From positions 62,001 to 126,000 of the forward strand of contig NZ_JAHVIT010000001.1 of the NCBI RefSeq assembly GCF_019801605.1: a stretch of 64,000 nt of DNA, written 5' to 3'. The notes beneath the pieces are model-generated. The model did no database searches. It worked only from the letters and a program-made list of their open reading frames with translations, and was not told the DNA's origin. The stretch's first letter is position 1, and every line of letters starts with the position of its first letter. This DNA is from Maritimibacter alkaliphilus. Its GTDB lineage: Bacteria; Pseudomonadota; Alphaproteobacteria; Rhodobacterales; Rhodobacteraceae. The position numbers and the translations under genes are program-made. Of the stretch, positions 35,335-43,765 are shown in pieces.

Positions 35335-38235
35335 ATGAAGGATTTCATTATCCCCCCCAAGGACTGGGACATGGGCACCCCGCTCTCCCGCTCCACCAAG
35401 ACCGTCACGCTGAGCGTGGATGGGTTCGAGGTCACGGTGCCCGAGGGCACCTCCGTCATGCGGGCGGCGATGGAGGCGGGGATCAAGATCCCGAAACTCT
35501 GCGCCACCGACAGCCTCGAGGCCTTCGGCTCCTGCCGCCTGTGTGTTGTCGAGATCGAGGGGCGGCGTGGCACGCCGGCCTCCTGCACCACGCCGGTGGC
35601 GCAGCACATGAAGGTCCACACCCAGACGCCCAAGGTGAAGAAGCTCCGCAAGGGGGTGATGGAGCTCTATATCTCCGATCACCCGCTGGATTGCCTCACC
35701 TGTTCGGCCAATGGCGACTGCGAATTGCAGGACATGGCGGGCATGGTCGGCCTGCGCGACGTGCGCTACCAGGCGCCGGAAGGGGCGCCGCTGGCGAACC
35801 ACTTCACGCCCCGCGACACCAGCGGCGCGGCGAACCCGGACTGGACGCCCAAGGACGACAGCAACCCCTATTTCACCTACGACCCCGCGAAATGCATCGT
35901 CTGCAACCGCTGTGTCCGGGCCTGCGAAGAGGTGCAGGGCACCTTTGCCCTGACCATCGAGGGACGGGGCTTTGACAGCCGGGTCAAGGCGGGCGCGCCG
36001 GGGGATGACTTCCTCGCCTCCGACTGCGTCAGCTGTGGGGCCTGCGTGCAGGCCTGCCCGACCGCAACCCTGCAGGAGACATCCGTCATCGAGATGGGCA
36101 CGCCCGACCGCTCGGTCATCACGACCTGCGCCTATTGCGGCGTCGGCTGCTCCTTCAAGGCAGAGCTGAACGGCGACGAACTGGTCCGCATGGTGCCCTA
36201 CAAGCACGGCAAGGCGAACCGCGGCCATTCCTGCGTCAAGGGCCGCTTTGCCTATGGCTACGCCAAGCACAAGGACCGCATCCTGAATCCGATGATCCGC
36301 GACACGATCGAGGAGCCGTGGCGCGAGGTGTCCTGGGACGAGGCGTTGAAGTTTGCCGCCACCAGGATGCGCGGGCTTCAGGAGACCTACGGCCGGAAAT
36401 CCGTGGGCGTCATCACTTCCAGCCGCTGCACGAACGAGGAAACCTACCTCGTGCAGAAGTTGACCCGCGCGGTCTTTGGCAACAACAACACAGACACCTG
36501 CGCGCGTGTCTGCCATTCGCCCACCGGCTATGGCCTCGGCCAGACCTTCGGCACCTCGGCGGGGACGCAGGACTTCGACAGTGTCGAGGACACGGATGTC
36601 GTCATCGTCATCGGTGCCAACCCGACCGACGGCCACCCGGTCTTTGCCTCGCGGCTGAAAAAGCGGCTGCGGCAAGGCGCCAAGCTGATCGTCGTCGACC
36701 CGCGCCGGATCGACCTTGTGAAGACCGCCCATGTGGAGGCGGCGCATCACCTCGCCCTGCGGCCCGGCACCAACGTGGCCGTGGTCACGGCGCTGGCCCA
36801 TGTCATCGTGACCGAGGGGCTCTTCGATCAGAGCTTCATCCAGGAACGCTGTGACTGGGACGAATTCCAGGAATATGCCGAGTTCGTTTCCGACCTGCGC
36901 CATGCGCCCGAGGCGGTAGAACTGCTGACCGGCGTGCCCGCCGAGGACCTGCGCGCGGCGGCCCGGACCTTCGCGACCGGGGGCAACGGGGCGATCTACT
37001 ACGGCCTCGGCGTCACCGAACATTCTCAGGGTTCCACCACGGTCATCGGCATTGCCAACCTCGCCATGCTGACCGGCAACATCGGTCGCAAGGGTGTGGG
37101 GGTGAACCCGCTGCGCGGTCAGAACAACGTGCAGGGCTCCTGCGACATGGGATCGTTCCCGCATGAACTGCCGGGCTATCGCCATGTGAAACACCCCGAG
37201 GTCCGCGCGGTCTTCGAGGAGGTCTGGGGTGTCGAGATCGACGCGGAGCCGGGCCTGCGCATTCCCAACATGCTGGATGCCGCCGTCGAGGGGACGTTCA
37301 AGGGGCTCTACTGCCAGGGCGAGGACATCCTGCAATCGGACCCGGACACCAAGCACGTGGCCAAGGGCCTTGCCGCGATGGAATGCGTCATCGTCCATGA
37401 CCTCTTCCTGAACGAGACGGCAAACTACGCCCATGTCTTCCTGCCCGGCTCGACCTTCCTCGAAAAGGACGGGACCTTCACCAATGCCGAGCGTCGCATC
37501 AACCGCGTGCGCAAGGTGATGGCGCCGCTCAACGGCTATGCCGACTGGGAGGTGACGCAGATGCTGGCCAATGCCATGGGCGCGGGCTGGCACTACACCC
37601 ACCCGGCGCAGATCATGGAGGAGATCGCCGCCACCACGCCCAGCTTTGCCGGGGTCACCTATGACCTGCTGGAGGAGAAGGGCTCGGTCCAGTGGCCCTG
37701 CAACGAGGACCACCCCGAGGGCACGCCGCTGATGCATGTCGATGGCTTCGTGCGCGGCAAGGGGCGGTTCATCGTCACCGAATACGTCGCCACGGATGAA
37801 AAGACCGGCCCGCGCTTCCCGCTGCTGCTGACCACGGGGCGCATCCTCAGCCAGTACAACGTCGGCGCCCAGACCCGGCGCACGGAGAACACCGTCTGGC
37901 ACGATCAGGACGAGTTGGAGATCCACCCCCACGACGCGGAAGTGCGCGGCGTGAAGGAAGGCGACTGGGTCAAGCTGGCCTCGCGTTCTGGCGAGACGGC
38001 GCTGAAGGCGACGCTGACCGACCGGGTCAGCCCGGGCGTGGTCTATACCACGTTCCACCACCCGACGACGCAGGCCAACGTGATCACCACGGATTACTCC
38101 GACTGGGCCACCAACTGCCCGGAATACAAGGTGACCGCGGTGCAGGTCTCGCCCTCGAACGGGCCCACGGACTGGCAGGAGGACTACGAGGCGCAGGCCC
38201 GCCGCGCGCGTCGCATCCTGCCGGCGGCAGAGTGA
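35335..38235 (+). CDS. fdsA: NAD-dependent formate dehydrogenase alpha (catalytic) subunit
   Basis: A 966-aa molybdenum or tungsten enzyme oxidising formate to CO2. Domain order: an N-terminal 2Fe-2S domain (GSCRLCVVEI), a NuoG-like His-Cys3 iron-sulfur site (SDHPLDCLTCSANGDCEL), two 4Fe-4S motifs (CIVCNRCVRACE and CVSCGACVQACPTA), a further 4Fe-4S motif at CAYCGVGCSFKAE, then the bis-MGD catalytic domain and a C-terminal dinucleotide-binding domain. The metal-ligand cysteine is residue 393, followed by histidine 394 in RVCHSPTG. GAGGAGG precedes the ATG. Position and fusion are those of FdsA of R. capsulatus; choice of Mo or W cannot be read from sequence. Confidence 0.96.
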   Translation: MKDFIIPPKDWDMGTPLSRSTKTVTLSVDGFEVTVPEGTSVMRAAMEAGIKIPKLCATDSLEAFGSCRLCVVEIEGRRGTPASCTTPVAQHMKVHTQTPKVKKLRKGVMELYISDHPLDCLTCSANGDCELQDMAGMVGLRDVRYQAPEGAPLANHFTPRDTSGAANPDWTPKDDSNPYFTYDPAKCIVCNRCVRACEEVQGTFALTIEGRGFDSRVKAGAPGDDFLASDCVSCGACVQACPTATLQETSVIEMGTPDRSVITTCAYCGVGCSFKAELNGDELVRMVPYKHGKANRGHSCVKGRFAYGYAKHKDRILNPMIRDTIEEPWREVSWDEALKFAATRMRGLQETYGRKSVGVITSSRCTNEETYLVQKLTRAVFGNNNTDTCARVCHSPTGYGLGQTFGTSAGTQDFDSVEDTDVVIVIGANPTDGHPVFASRLKKRLRQGAKLIVVDPRRIDLVKTAHVEAAHHLALRPGTNVAVVTALAHVIVTEGLFDQSFIQERCDWDEFQEYAEFVSDLRHAPEAVELLTGVPAEDLRAAARTFATGGNGAIYYGLGVTEHSQGSTTVIGIANLAMLTGNIGRKGVGVNPLRGQNNVQGSCDMGSFPHELPGYRHVKHPEVRAVFEEVWGVEIDAEPGLRIPNMLDAAVEGTFKGLYCQGEDILQSDPDTKHVAKGLAAMECVIVHDLFLNETANYAHVFLPGSTFLEKDGTFTNAERRINRVRKVMAPLNGYADWEVTQMLANAMGAGWHYTHPAQIMEEIAATTPSFAGVTYDLLEEKGSVQWPCNEDHPEGTPLMHVDGFVRGKGRFIVTEYVATDEKTGPRFPLLLTTGRILSQYNVGAQTRRTENTVWHDQDELEIHPHDAEVRGVKEGDWVKLASRSGETALKATLTDRVSPGVVYTTFHHPTTQANVITTDYSDWATNCPEYKVTAVQVSPSNGPTDWQEDYEAQARRARRILPAAE

Positions 38236-38236
38236 C

Positions 38237-39139
38237 ATGGGGCCCCTTCGCACAGGGCCCCTTCGCACAGGGCCCCTTGGTACGGGCCCCCTTGGTACAG
38301 GTCCGCGCGTCCACGAAAGCCGGGCGGGCCTCGCCCGGCGCGACGGGCAGGTCCGCGCCGTGACCCGGCTGTTGCCCGACGAGGTGCCGGTGGCGCTGAG
38401 CTATCAGGGCACGACGCAGGCGGTGATGATGGCCAGCCCCGCCGATCTGGAGGATTTCGCCGTGGGCTTCACCCTCTCCGAGGGGATCGTCGCGGAGATC
38501 GGCCAGATCGAGAGCCTCGACATCCTGCACCATGGGCAGGGCATCGAGGCGCAGATGTGGCTGGCGGGCGACCGGGCAGAGGCGCTCTCGGCCCGGCGCC
38601 GGGCCATGGTGGGGCCGGTGGGCTGTGGGCTCTGCGGGATCGACTCGCTGGAGGAGGCCTGCCGCGCGCTGCCCGTGGTGCCCGATGCGCCGCTGCGCTT
38701 CACCGGGGCCGAGATCGGCCAGGCGACCGAGGCGCTCCGCGACCACCAGCCGCTGCACGATCTGTCCCGGGGTCTCCATGCCGTCGGGCTGATGCTGCCG
38801 GGGCAGGGGATCGTTCTGGCGCGCGAGGACGTGGGCCGCCACAACGCGCTCGACAAGCTGATCGGCGCCATGGCGCGGCGCGGTCTCGACGGGCGGGGCG
38901 GTGCGGTGGTGCTGACCTCGCGCGTCTCGATGGAGATGGTGCAGAAGACCGCCGTGGCGGGGGTGCCGATGATCATCGCCGTCTCCGCCCCCACCGCCTA
39001 TGCCGCGCGGCTGGCGGAGGAGGCGGGCATCACGCTGGCGGCCTTTGCCCGCGGCGGGGCCTATGACCTTTACGCCAATGCCGGACGTCTGGGCGCCGCC
39101 CGTCCCGGCCCGGAGGGGGAGCACACCGATGTCGCATGA
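38237..39139 (+). CDS. fdhD: formate dehydrogenase accessory sulfurtransferase FdhD (FdsC)
   Basis: A 300-aa sulfurtransferase needed to mature the catalytic subunit by sulfuration of the molybdenum/tungsten cofactor, in the place of fdsC in fdsGBACD operons. The CGLCGIDSLEE motif with cysteines 130 and 133 is the family signature; VALSYQG, ASPADLEDFAVGF and REDVGRHNALDKLIG are other FdhD blocks. The start at 38237 is two bases after fdsA. The first 21 residues contain a tandem repeat (GPLRT, GPLRT, GPLGT, GPLGT) encoded by 15-base units; this part is not conserved, and the true start may lie later. Confidence 0.93.
   Translation: MGPLRTGPLRTGPLGTGPLGTGPRVHESRAGLARRDGQVRAVTRLLPDEVPVALSYQGTTQAVMMASPADLEDFAVGFTLSEGIVAEIGQIESLDILHHGQGIEAQMWLAGDRAEALSARRRAMVGPVGCGLCGIDSLEEACRALPVVPDAPLRFTGAEIGQATEALRDHQPLHDLSRGLHAVGLMLPGQGIVLAREDVGRHNALDKLIGAMARRGLDGRGGAVVLTSRVSMEMVQKTAVAGVPMIIAVSAPTAYAARLAEEAGITLAAFARGGAYDLYANAGRLGAARPGPEGEHTDVA
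38240..38299. repeat. four 15-base tandem repeats at the start of fdhD
   Basis: Units of 15 bases beginning GGGCCCCTT or GGCCCCCTT encode GPLRT twice and GPLGT twice. The first two units are identical; the last two differ at a few third positions. The repeat is in frame with the fdhD ATG. Confidence 0.9.
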
Positions 39140-39359
39140 CAAGCTGATCTACATGGCGAACCAGATCGCCACCTTCTTCGAGACCCAGCCGGGCAGCGAT
39201 CAGGCCGAGCACGTGGCCGATCACCTGAACGACTTCTGGGAGCCGCGGATGCGGGCGCAACTGCTGGCGATGGTCGCCCGGGGCGAGGCAGAGGGCCTGC
39301 GCCCGCTGGCCCGCTCGGCGATGGCGCACGTCCGCGCCCCCGCCGAGCAGGCCGACTGA
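39129..39359 (+). CDS. fdsD: formate dehydrogenase delta subunit FdsD
   Basis: A 76-aa protein of the FdsD family, beginning MSHDKLIYMANQIATFF with the recognisable HVADHLNDFWEPRMRAQLL segment. It is the small subunit that joins the alpha-beta-gamma complex and completes the fdsGBACD order. The start at 39129 overlaps the end of fdhD by 11 bases, so translation is coupled. No membrane segment or cofactor motif is present. Confidence 0.94.
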   Translation: MSHDKLIYMANQIATFFETQPGSDQAEHVADHLNDFWEPRMRAQLLAMVARGEAEGLRPLARSAMAHVRAPAEQAD

Positions 39360-39705
39360 GGGTCTCCGCCCGCGGGCCGCTGGCCGAGGCGCCCGCCCGA
39401 AGCCGCCGGCCAAGGCCACCGGCCAAGGGCCCCTGGGCGACGGTCTCTTCCCGAGACCCGCAGGGCGATGGGTCCGCCAGACGGATTTGTGGGACACCCG
39501 CCGCCCAAGGTGCGTCGGCGGGCGTGCCACGGGCAGGACATGCCACCGCCTGTCCGCAGCTGCCTGCCCCCCGGGCAGCGGGCCGCGCATCCGTCGGGGC
39601 AGGGACAGTCCCGGGACCCCCTGTCACCCGACGCCGGTTTTCAAGACGTTGACAGCCCCCGTCTCCCACGCCAGCTAGACCGCGATTTGCGCAACGGTGG
39701 GACCC
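39360..39705. other. intergenic region between fdsD and the sodium channel
   Basis: About 350 bases with no supported gene. It contains short inverted repeats (for example GGTCTC and GAGACC around 39445) that could act as a terminator for fdsD, but no T tract. The channel promoter should lie near its right end, where the sequence becomes AT-richer (39640-39700). Confidence 0.45.
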
Positions 39706-40500
39706 ATGGCAGCTCTCAAGACCTTCATTGAATCGCGAACCTTCGAATGGGCGATCACCGCCCTCATCGTGATCAACGCGATCACCCTGGGGCTGGAGAC
39801 CTCGCCGCGGGTCATGGCGGTGGCGGGTGACCTGCTGCTGACGCTGGACAAGCTGGTGCTGGCGGTCTTCGTCATCGAGCTGCTGGCCCGTTTCGCCGTT
39901 TACCGCACGAAGTTCTTCCATGACCCGTGGCGCATCTTCGACCTCTTCGTGGTGGGTGTGGCGCTGGTGCCCGCGACCGGCAGCCTCTCGGTCCTGCGGG
40001 CGCTCAGGATGCTGCGGGTGCTGCGGTTGATCTCGGTCGTGCCCTCGCTGCGCCGCGTGGTGGGCGGGCTGATCTCGGCCCTGCCGGGCATGGGCTCCAT
40101 CGTGGTGCTGCTGGGGCTGGTGTTCTACGTCTTCGCCGTCATGGCGACCAACCTCTATGGCGCCAGCTTCCCCGAGTGGTTCGGCGACATCTCCTCCTCG
40201 GCCTACACGCTGTTCCAGATCATGACGCTGGAAAGCTGGTCGATGGGCATCGTGCGCCCGGTGATGGAGGCGCATCCGCTGTCCTGGACCTTCTTCATCC
40301 CCTTCATCATCGCCACCTCCTTCACGGTGCTGAACCTCTTCATCGGTATCATCGTCTCCGCCATGCAGGAGGAGCACGAGGCCGCCGCCGAGGACGAGCG
40401 CAGCACCGCCGCCGACAACCAGCGCCTGCTGTTGCAGGAGGTCCGTTCCCTGCGGGCCGAGGTGGCGCGCCTTTCGGAGCGCACGGGCGCCACGGACTGA
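39706..40500 (+). CDS. voltage-gated sodium channel (NaChBac/NavAb family)
   Basis: A 264-aa single-domain six-helix voltage-gated ion channel. S4 carries arginines at every third position in LRALRMLRVLRL (about residues 97-108). The pore is recognisable by the selectivity filter TLESWSM with glutamate 176, the sequence of bacterial sodium channels such as NavAb. The S6 segment is FFIPFIIATSFTVLNLFIGI, followed by a coiled coil (about residues 225-262) that likely makes the tetramer bundle. The start used is ATG 39706; a GTG 9 bases before is possible. No regulator or operon partner is obvious. Confidence 0.93.
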   Translation: MAALKTFIESRTFEWAITALIVINAITLGLETSPRVMAVAGDLLLTLDKLVLAVFVIELLARFAVYRTKFFHDPWRIFDLFVVGVALVPATGSLSVLRALRMLRVLRLISVVPSLRRVVGGLISALPGMGSIVVLLGLVFYVFAVMATNLYGASFPEWFGDISSSAYTLFQIMTLESWSMGIVRPVMEAHPLSWTFFIPFIIATSFTVLNLFIGIIVSAMQEEHEAAAEDERSTAADNQRLLLQEVRSLRAEVARLSERTGATD

Positions 40501-40557
40501 GGCTGCGCGCCTCGCGCCCGCGTCGCCCCGCGCCTCACGTCTCTGCCGATGCGCGTC

Positions 40558-41682
40558 TCACTCCCGCTCGGCGGCGAAGAGGCGCACCAGTTCCGCCTGC
40601 CTGCGGGTGCCGGTCTTCTCGAAGATCCGGGTCAGGTGGGTGCGCGCGGTCGAAACGGTGATCCCCAGCCGCGAGGCCGCGGCATCACGTCCGTCGCCGC
40701 GCAGGATCTCGATGGCCAGCGTCGTCTCGGCGGGGGTCAGCTGGAAGTCCTCCTGCATCCGCCGCCGCAGGGCCGCGATCCGTGCCCCCTGATCGGTGAA
40801 GACCAGCAGCGCCGCGACCCGGTGCAGGCGCAGGGGCGTGCCGCCGGGATCGGGGCAGGGCAGGGCCTCGACGGTGACCGTGCCGCGCCCATCCGGATCG
40901 TAGGAGAGCCGCCCGCCCCGGGGCCGCTCCAGCCGGCGCTGGCCCGCGCAATTGGCGATCAGCGCCTCGAGCCGGGTGGTGAGCGCGGAGGTGGGCAGGG
41001 ACAGGCGCCCGCCCGAGAGCCGCACCCCGCGCGGCAGGCCCTCCCGGTCCAGCGGCGCGCCGAGGTCGGTGATCGGGCGGGCGTCCATGTCCACCGCCAG
41101 CGTGATCGCATCGGGCCGCCCGGCCCCCACGCCCAGCAACAGCGTCTCCATCGACAGCCGACGCATCCGCTGCTCCAGCTCCACCGCGCGCACCAGGTGC
41201 GGCAGCAGGAGCCCGAAGCGGCCCGCCGCCTCGGTGTCGATCTCGTCCGCGCGCTGGCTGGCCTGAAGCACCATCGAGGCAAAGCTGGGCCCCTGTTCCA
41301 TCAGGTTCGCCGCAAGGCGTTCGATCCCCAGCCCGGATTTCGCCCAATATTCGTTGTGGAATTCGGACCCGGTGAAGGTCTCGCGCCCGGTGTCCTCGAT
41401 CGAGGTGATCCGCCCGATCCCGGCCCCGGCCGTGGCCTTGACCGTGGGGTCCAGCCGCCACCAGCCGTCCTGCTCATAGGCGCGCACGACCTCCGGGTCG
41501 GCCCGCGGTGTCAGGACGGAGGAATACTGGGTCTCGGGGTCCACGACCACCAGCGCCGCATTCTCCACCGCGCAGAGATCGGCGATATGCACCAGCACGT
41601 CGGACCAGTCGAGCTGGCCGGCGGCGGCGGCATAAATCTCGTCTATGACACCCAGAAGATCGGTGCCCGGCGGTGTCCGCAT
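40558..41682 (-). CDS. LuxR-family transcriptional regulator
   Basis: A 374-aa regulator with a C-terminal LuxR-type helix-turn-helix (about residues 310-374: LTPAETTLAIEILRGD, SRLGITVSTARTHLTRIFEKTGTRRQAELV) and a long N-terminal region without an obvious receiver or autoinducer domain. The N-terminal region contains VENAALVVVDPETQYSSVL and DGWWRLDPTVKATAGAG, like other roseobacter LuxR proteins of unknown signal. It is convergent with the sodium channel and divergent from the IalB-family gene. Function unknown. Confidence 0.85.
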   Translation of the reverse strand: MRTPPGTDLLGVIDEIYAAAAGQLDWSDVLVHIADLCAVENAALVVVDPETQYSSVLTPRADPEVVRAYEQDGWWRLDPTVKATAGAGIGRITSIEDTGRETFTGSEFHNEYWAKSGLGIERLAANLMEQGPSFASMVLQASQRADEIDTEAAGRFGLLLPHLVRAVELEQRMRRLSMETLLLGVGAGRPDAITLAVDMDARPITDLGAPLDREGLPRGVRLSGGRLSLPTSALTTRLEALIANCAGQRRLERPRGGRLSYDPDGRGTVTVEALPCPDPGGTPLRLHRVAALLVFTDQGARIAALRRRMQEDFQLTPAETTLAIEILRGDGRDAAASRLGITVSTARTHLTRIFEKTGTRRQAELVRLFAAERE

Positions 41683-42238
41683 CTCGAATAGCTCCCGCGT
41701 ACGGCGGCTCGGCGGCGGGACTGAAATTGACCTGTTCAAAATAACGCAGAGACGCCGAGACCGCGCGTGATGCCCTTTATCATAAGGGGGAAATGGCCCC
41801 TGCGAAGAGGGAAACACTCTGTTCACCAAAAAAGATCGCCATATCGGACGTTGGTATGACGCAAGGTCATTTTCTGCGCTCTAGCCTGTGCTTGCGGCTA
41901 AGCCGGACGACCTGAATTTGATGAAGTTATTTCACCCCGGAGGAGAGCGCCCGCAGATTTCCCCAAATGTCGGCTCCATGCTGTGTCCGTGAGTGTGTGG
42001 AACAGGCTTTCTTCTGCGGGGGCTCTCCTTCCGAATATGATAGCGCTGACATCGCCCGTAGTTCGGCCGCGTGGATCTTGACGCGGAGCCGGTCGCGGGG
42101 CGCGTACGGTCAGCGGTGACGCCGCTCCTTCCTTGCCTGCGTGCCCGCTCCTTCCTGCCTCTCTTCGCCGTGGTCATCCGGCCCTCTGACATGCTTCAAT
42201 GGCGCAGGCGCGTTCCGCGTGATGTCAGGGGAAGAGAC
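41683..42238. other. 556-base divergent intergenic region
   Basis: No gene is supported. The region is AT-richer than average between 41710 and 41960 and lies between two divergent genes, so promoters for both are expected here. I could not choose unambiguous -35/-10 boxes. Confidence 0.5.
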
Positions 42239-42874
42239 ATGAGACCGAGTTGTCGAGCAGCGCCGTGGATCACCGGCCTCGTCGTGCTGCTCTGTGCGGC
42301 GCTTCAGGCTCAGCCACTGGACGCGCAGGCCCGACCGCCGGAACCGGCACGTCCCGCATCTCCTGCGGCACCGCCCTCGGCGGCACCGCCGGCGCGCCCG
42401 GCCAGCCCCTTGCGTCCGCCCGCGCCGCCGGTGCCGGAAACCGGGGTCGAGGGGCTGAGCTTCGGTCCCTGGACCGTGGCCTGCGATCTCTTCGACACGG
42501 CGGAGGAGGACTGCGTGCTGACCCAGCGGATCGGCTGGGTGTCGGACCGGCTGCGCCCGGTGGAGCTGCGCGCTTTCCCGGGGCCCGGGGGGCAGGCGGT
42601 GCTCTCGCTGCTGGTGCCGCCGGGGGCCGCGCTGCGGTCGGAGGTCCGGCTGGAGAGCGCGGCGGGCACCGCGCTGTCGCTGCCGTGGCAGTCCTGCGAA
42701 TTCAGCACTTGTGAGGCGACGGCATGGCTGCCGGTTGCCGCGCTTCAGGCACTGGAGGGCCAGCCGCTCATCGGCCGCTACCGGCCCGAGGTGGACGGGC
42801 GGGAGGTGCGGTTCGAGGTCCGGCTCGACGGGATCGGCGCGGGGTTGGACGCGCTGCGGGCCGCGCGCTGGTGA
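42239..42874 (+). CDS. invasion associated locus B (IalB) family protein
   Basis: A 211-aa exported protein. A signal peptide (residues 1-30, hydrophobic core ITGLVVLLCAALQA) is followed by a Pro/Ala-rich linker (residues 31-65) and then an IalB-type domain: FGPWTVACDLFDTAEEDCVL with two cysteines, and CEFSTCEATAWLPV with two more, forming the disulfides typical of the family. IalB proteins are periplasmic or outer-membrane associated and of uncertain biochemical role. AGGGGAAGA lies before the ATG. A proline-rich linker of this length is unusual. Confidence 0.85.
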   Translation: MRPSCRAAPWITGLVVLLCAALQAQPLDAQARPPEPARPASPAAPPSAAPPARPASPLRPPAPPVPETGVEGLSFGPWTVACDLFDTAEEDCVLTQRIGWVSDRLRPVELRAFPGPGGQAVLSLLVPPGAALRSEVRLESAAGTALSLPWQSCEFSTCEATAWLPVAALQALEGQPLIGRYRPEVDGREVRFEVRLDGIGAGLDALRAARW

Positions 42875-42977
42875 CAGCCTGCAAGCAGGGCCTGCAGACG
42901 TAGCAAGCAGACGGGGACCGCAGACGGGGCAAGCAGACAGGCGCAATGCGGCCGCTGCGCGCCCCGGGCGTCGTTGG

Positions 42978-43763
42978 CTATTCCGCTGCCGCGCGGGCGG
43001 CGTGGGGCAGCAAGTAGGTCTGCGCCACCGGCGGCGTATTGACCCGGATCGGGCAGGCATAGGCGTCGGAGAGCAGCGCGTCGGCCAGCACCGCCTCGGG
43101 CCGGTCCTGCGCCATCACCCGCCCCTTGGCCAGCAGGGCCACGCTGTCCGAGAACATCGCCGTCAGGTTCAGGTCATGCATCACCGCCACCACGCCGCCG
43201 CCCGCATCGGCGAAGTCGCGGGCGATCTGCATCACCTGCAACTGGTGCCCGATGTCGAGGGAGGAGACCGGCTCGTCGAGGAAGAGCCAGCGGGCCGCGC
43301 CATGGGCCGTCGGCTCCCAGACCTGCACGAGGACGCGGGCCAGTTGCACCCGCTGCTGCTCGCCGCCCGACAGCTCCTGGTACATCCGCCCGGCAAAGCC
43401 GCCGAGGCCGACGCGGGCGAGCGCCCGCTGGCTCAGGTCCGGCCCGCCCGCGTCGAGGCCGCCCTGCTGGCCAAGGCGCACCACCTCGCCCACGGTGAAG
43501 GGGAAGGAAAGCGGCGTGGCCTGCGGCAGCACGCCCCGCAGGGCCGCCAGCCGCCAGGGCTTCGTCTGCGCGACCTCGTGGCCGTTCAGCATGACCGAGC
43601 CCTCGTAGGCCAGTTCACCTGTCAGGGCCCGCAGCAGCGTCGTCTTGCCCGATCCGTTGGGCCCGACGATGGAGGTCAGCGCACCGGGGCGGGCGGTGAA
43701 GGTGGCCTCCGACAGGATCGCGCGGCGGCCGAGGCGCAGGGTCAGGTCTTGGGCGATCAGCAT
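42978..43763 (-). CDS. hmuV: heme ABC transporter ATP-binding protein
   Basis: A 261-aa ATPase of the FecCD-type heme importer. Walker A GPNGSGKTT, signature LSGGEQQRVQLARVL, Walker B WLFLDEPVSSLDIGHQ and MHDLNLT are clear. The C-terminal NTPPVAQTYLL is typical of HmuV. It follows the permease with a 2-base gap. It is the last gene of the leftward heme operon hmuSTUV. Confidence 0.95.
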   Translation of the reverse strand: MLIAQDLTLRLGRRAILSEATFTARPGALTSIVGPNGSGKTTLLRALTGELAYEGSVMLNGHEVAQTKPWRLAALRGVLPQATPLSFPFTVGEVVRLGQQGGLDAGGPDLSQRALARVGLGGFAGRMYQELSGGEQQRVQLARVLVQVWEPTAHGAARWLFLDEPVSSLDIGHQLQVMQIARDFADAGGGVVAVMHDLNLTAMFSDSVALLAKGRVMAQDRPEAVLADALLSDAYACPIRVNTPPVAQTYLLPHAARAAAE

Positions 43764-43765
43764 TG

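Noticed and set aside
33583-38268. Very long open frame on the minus strand opposite fdsBA/fdhD (about 1,560 codons)
   Set aside because: It is antisense to strongly conserved formate dehydrogenase genes; long antisense frames are expected at this GC content, and the translation is rich in H, R, G, D without family features.
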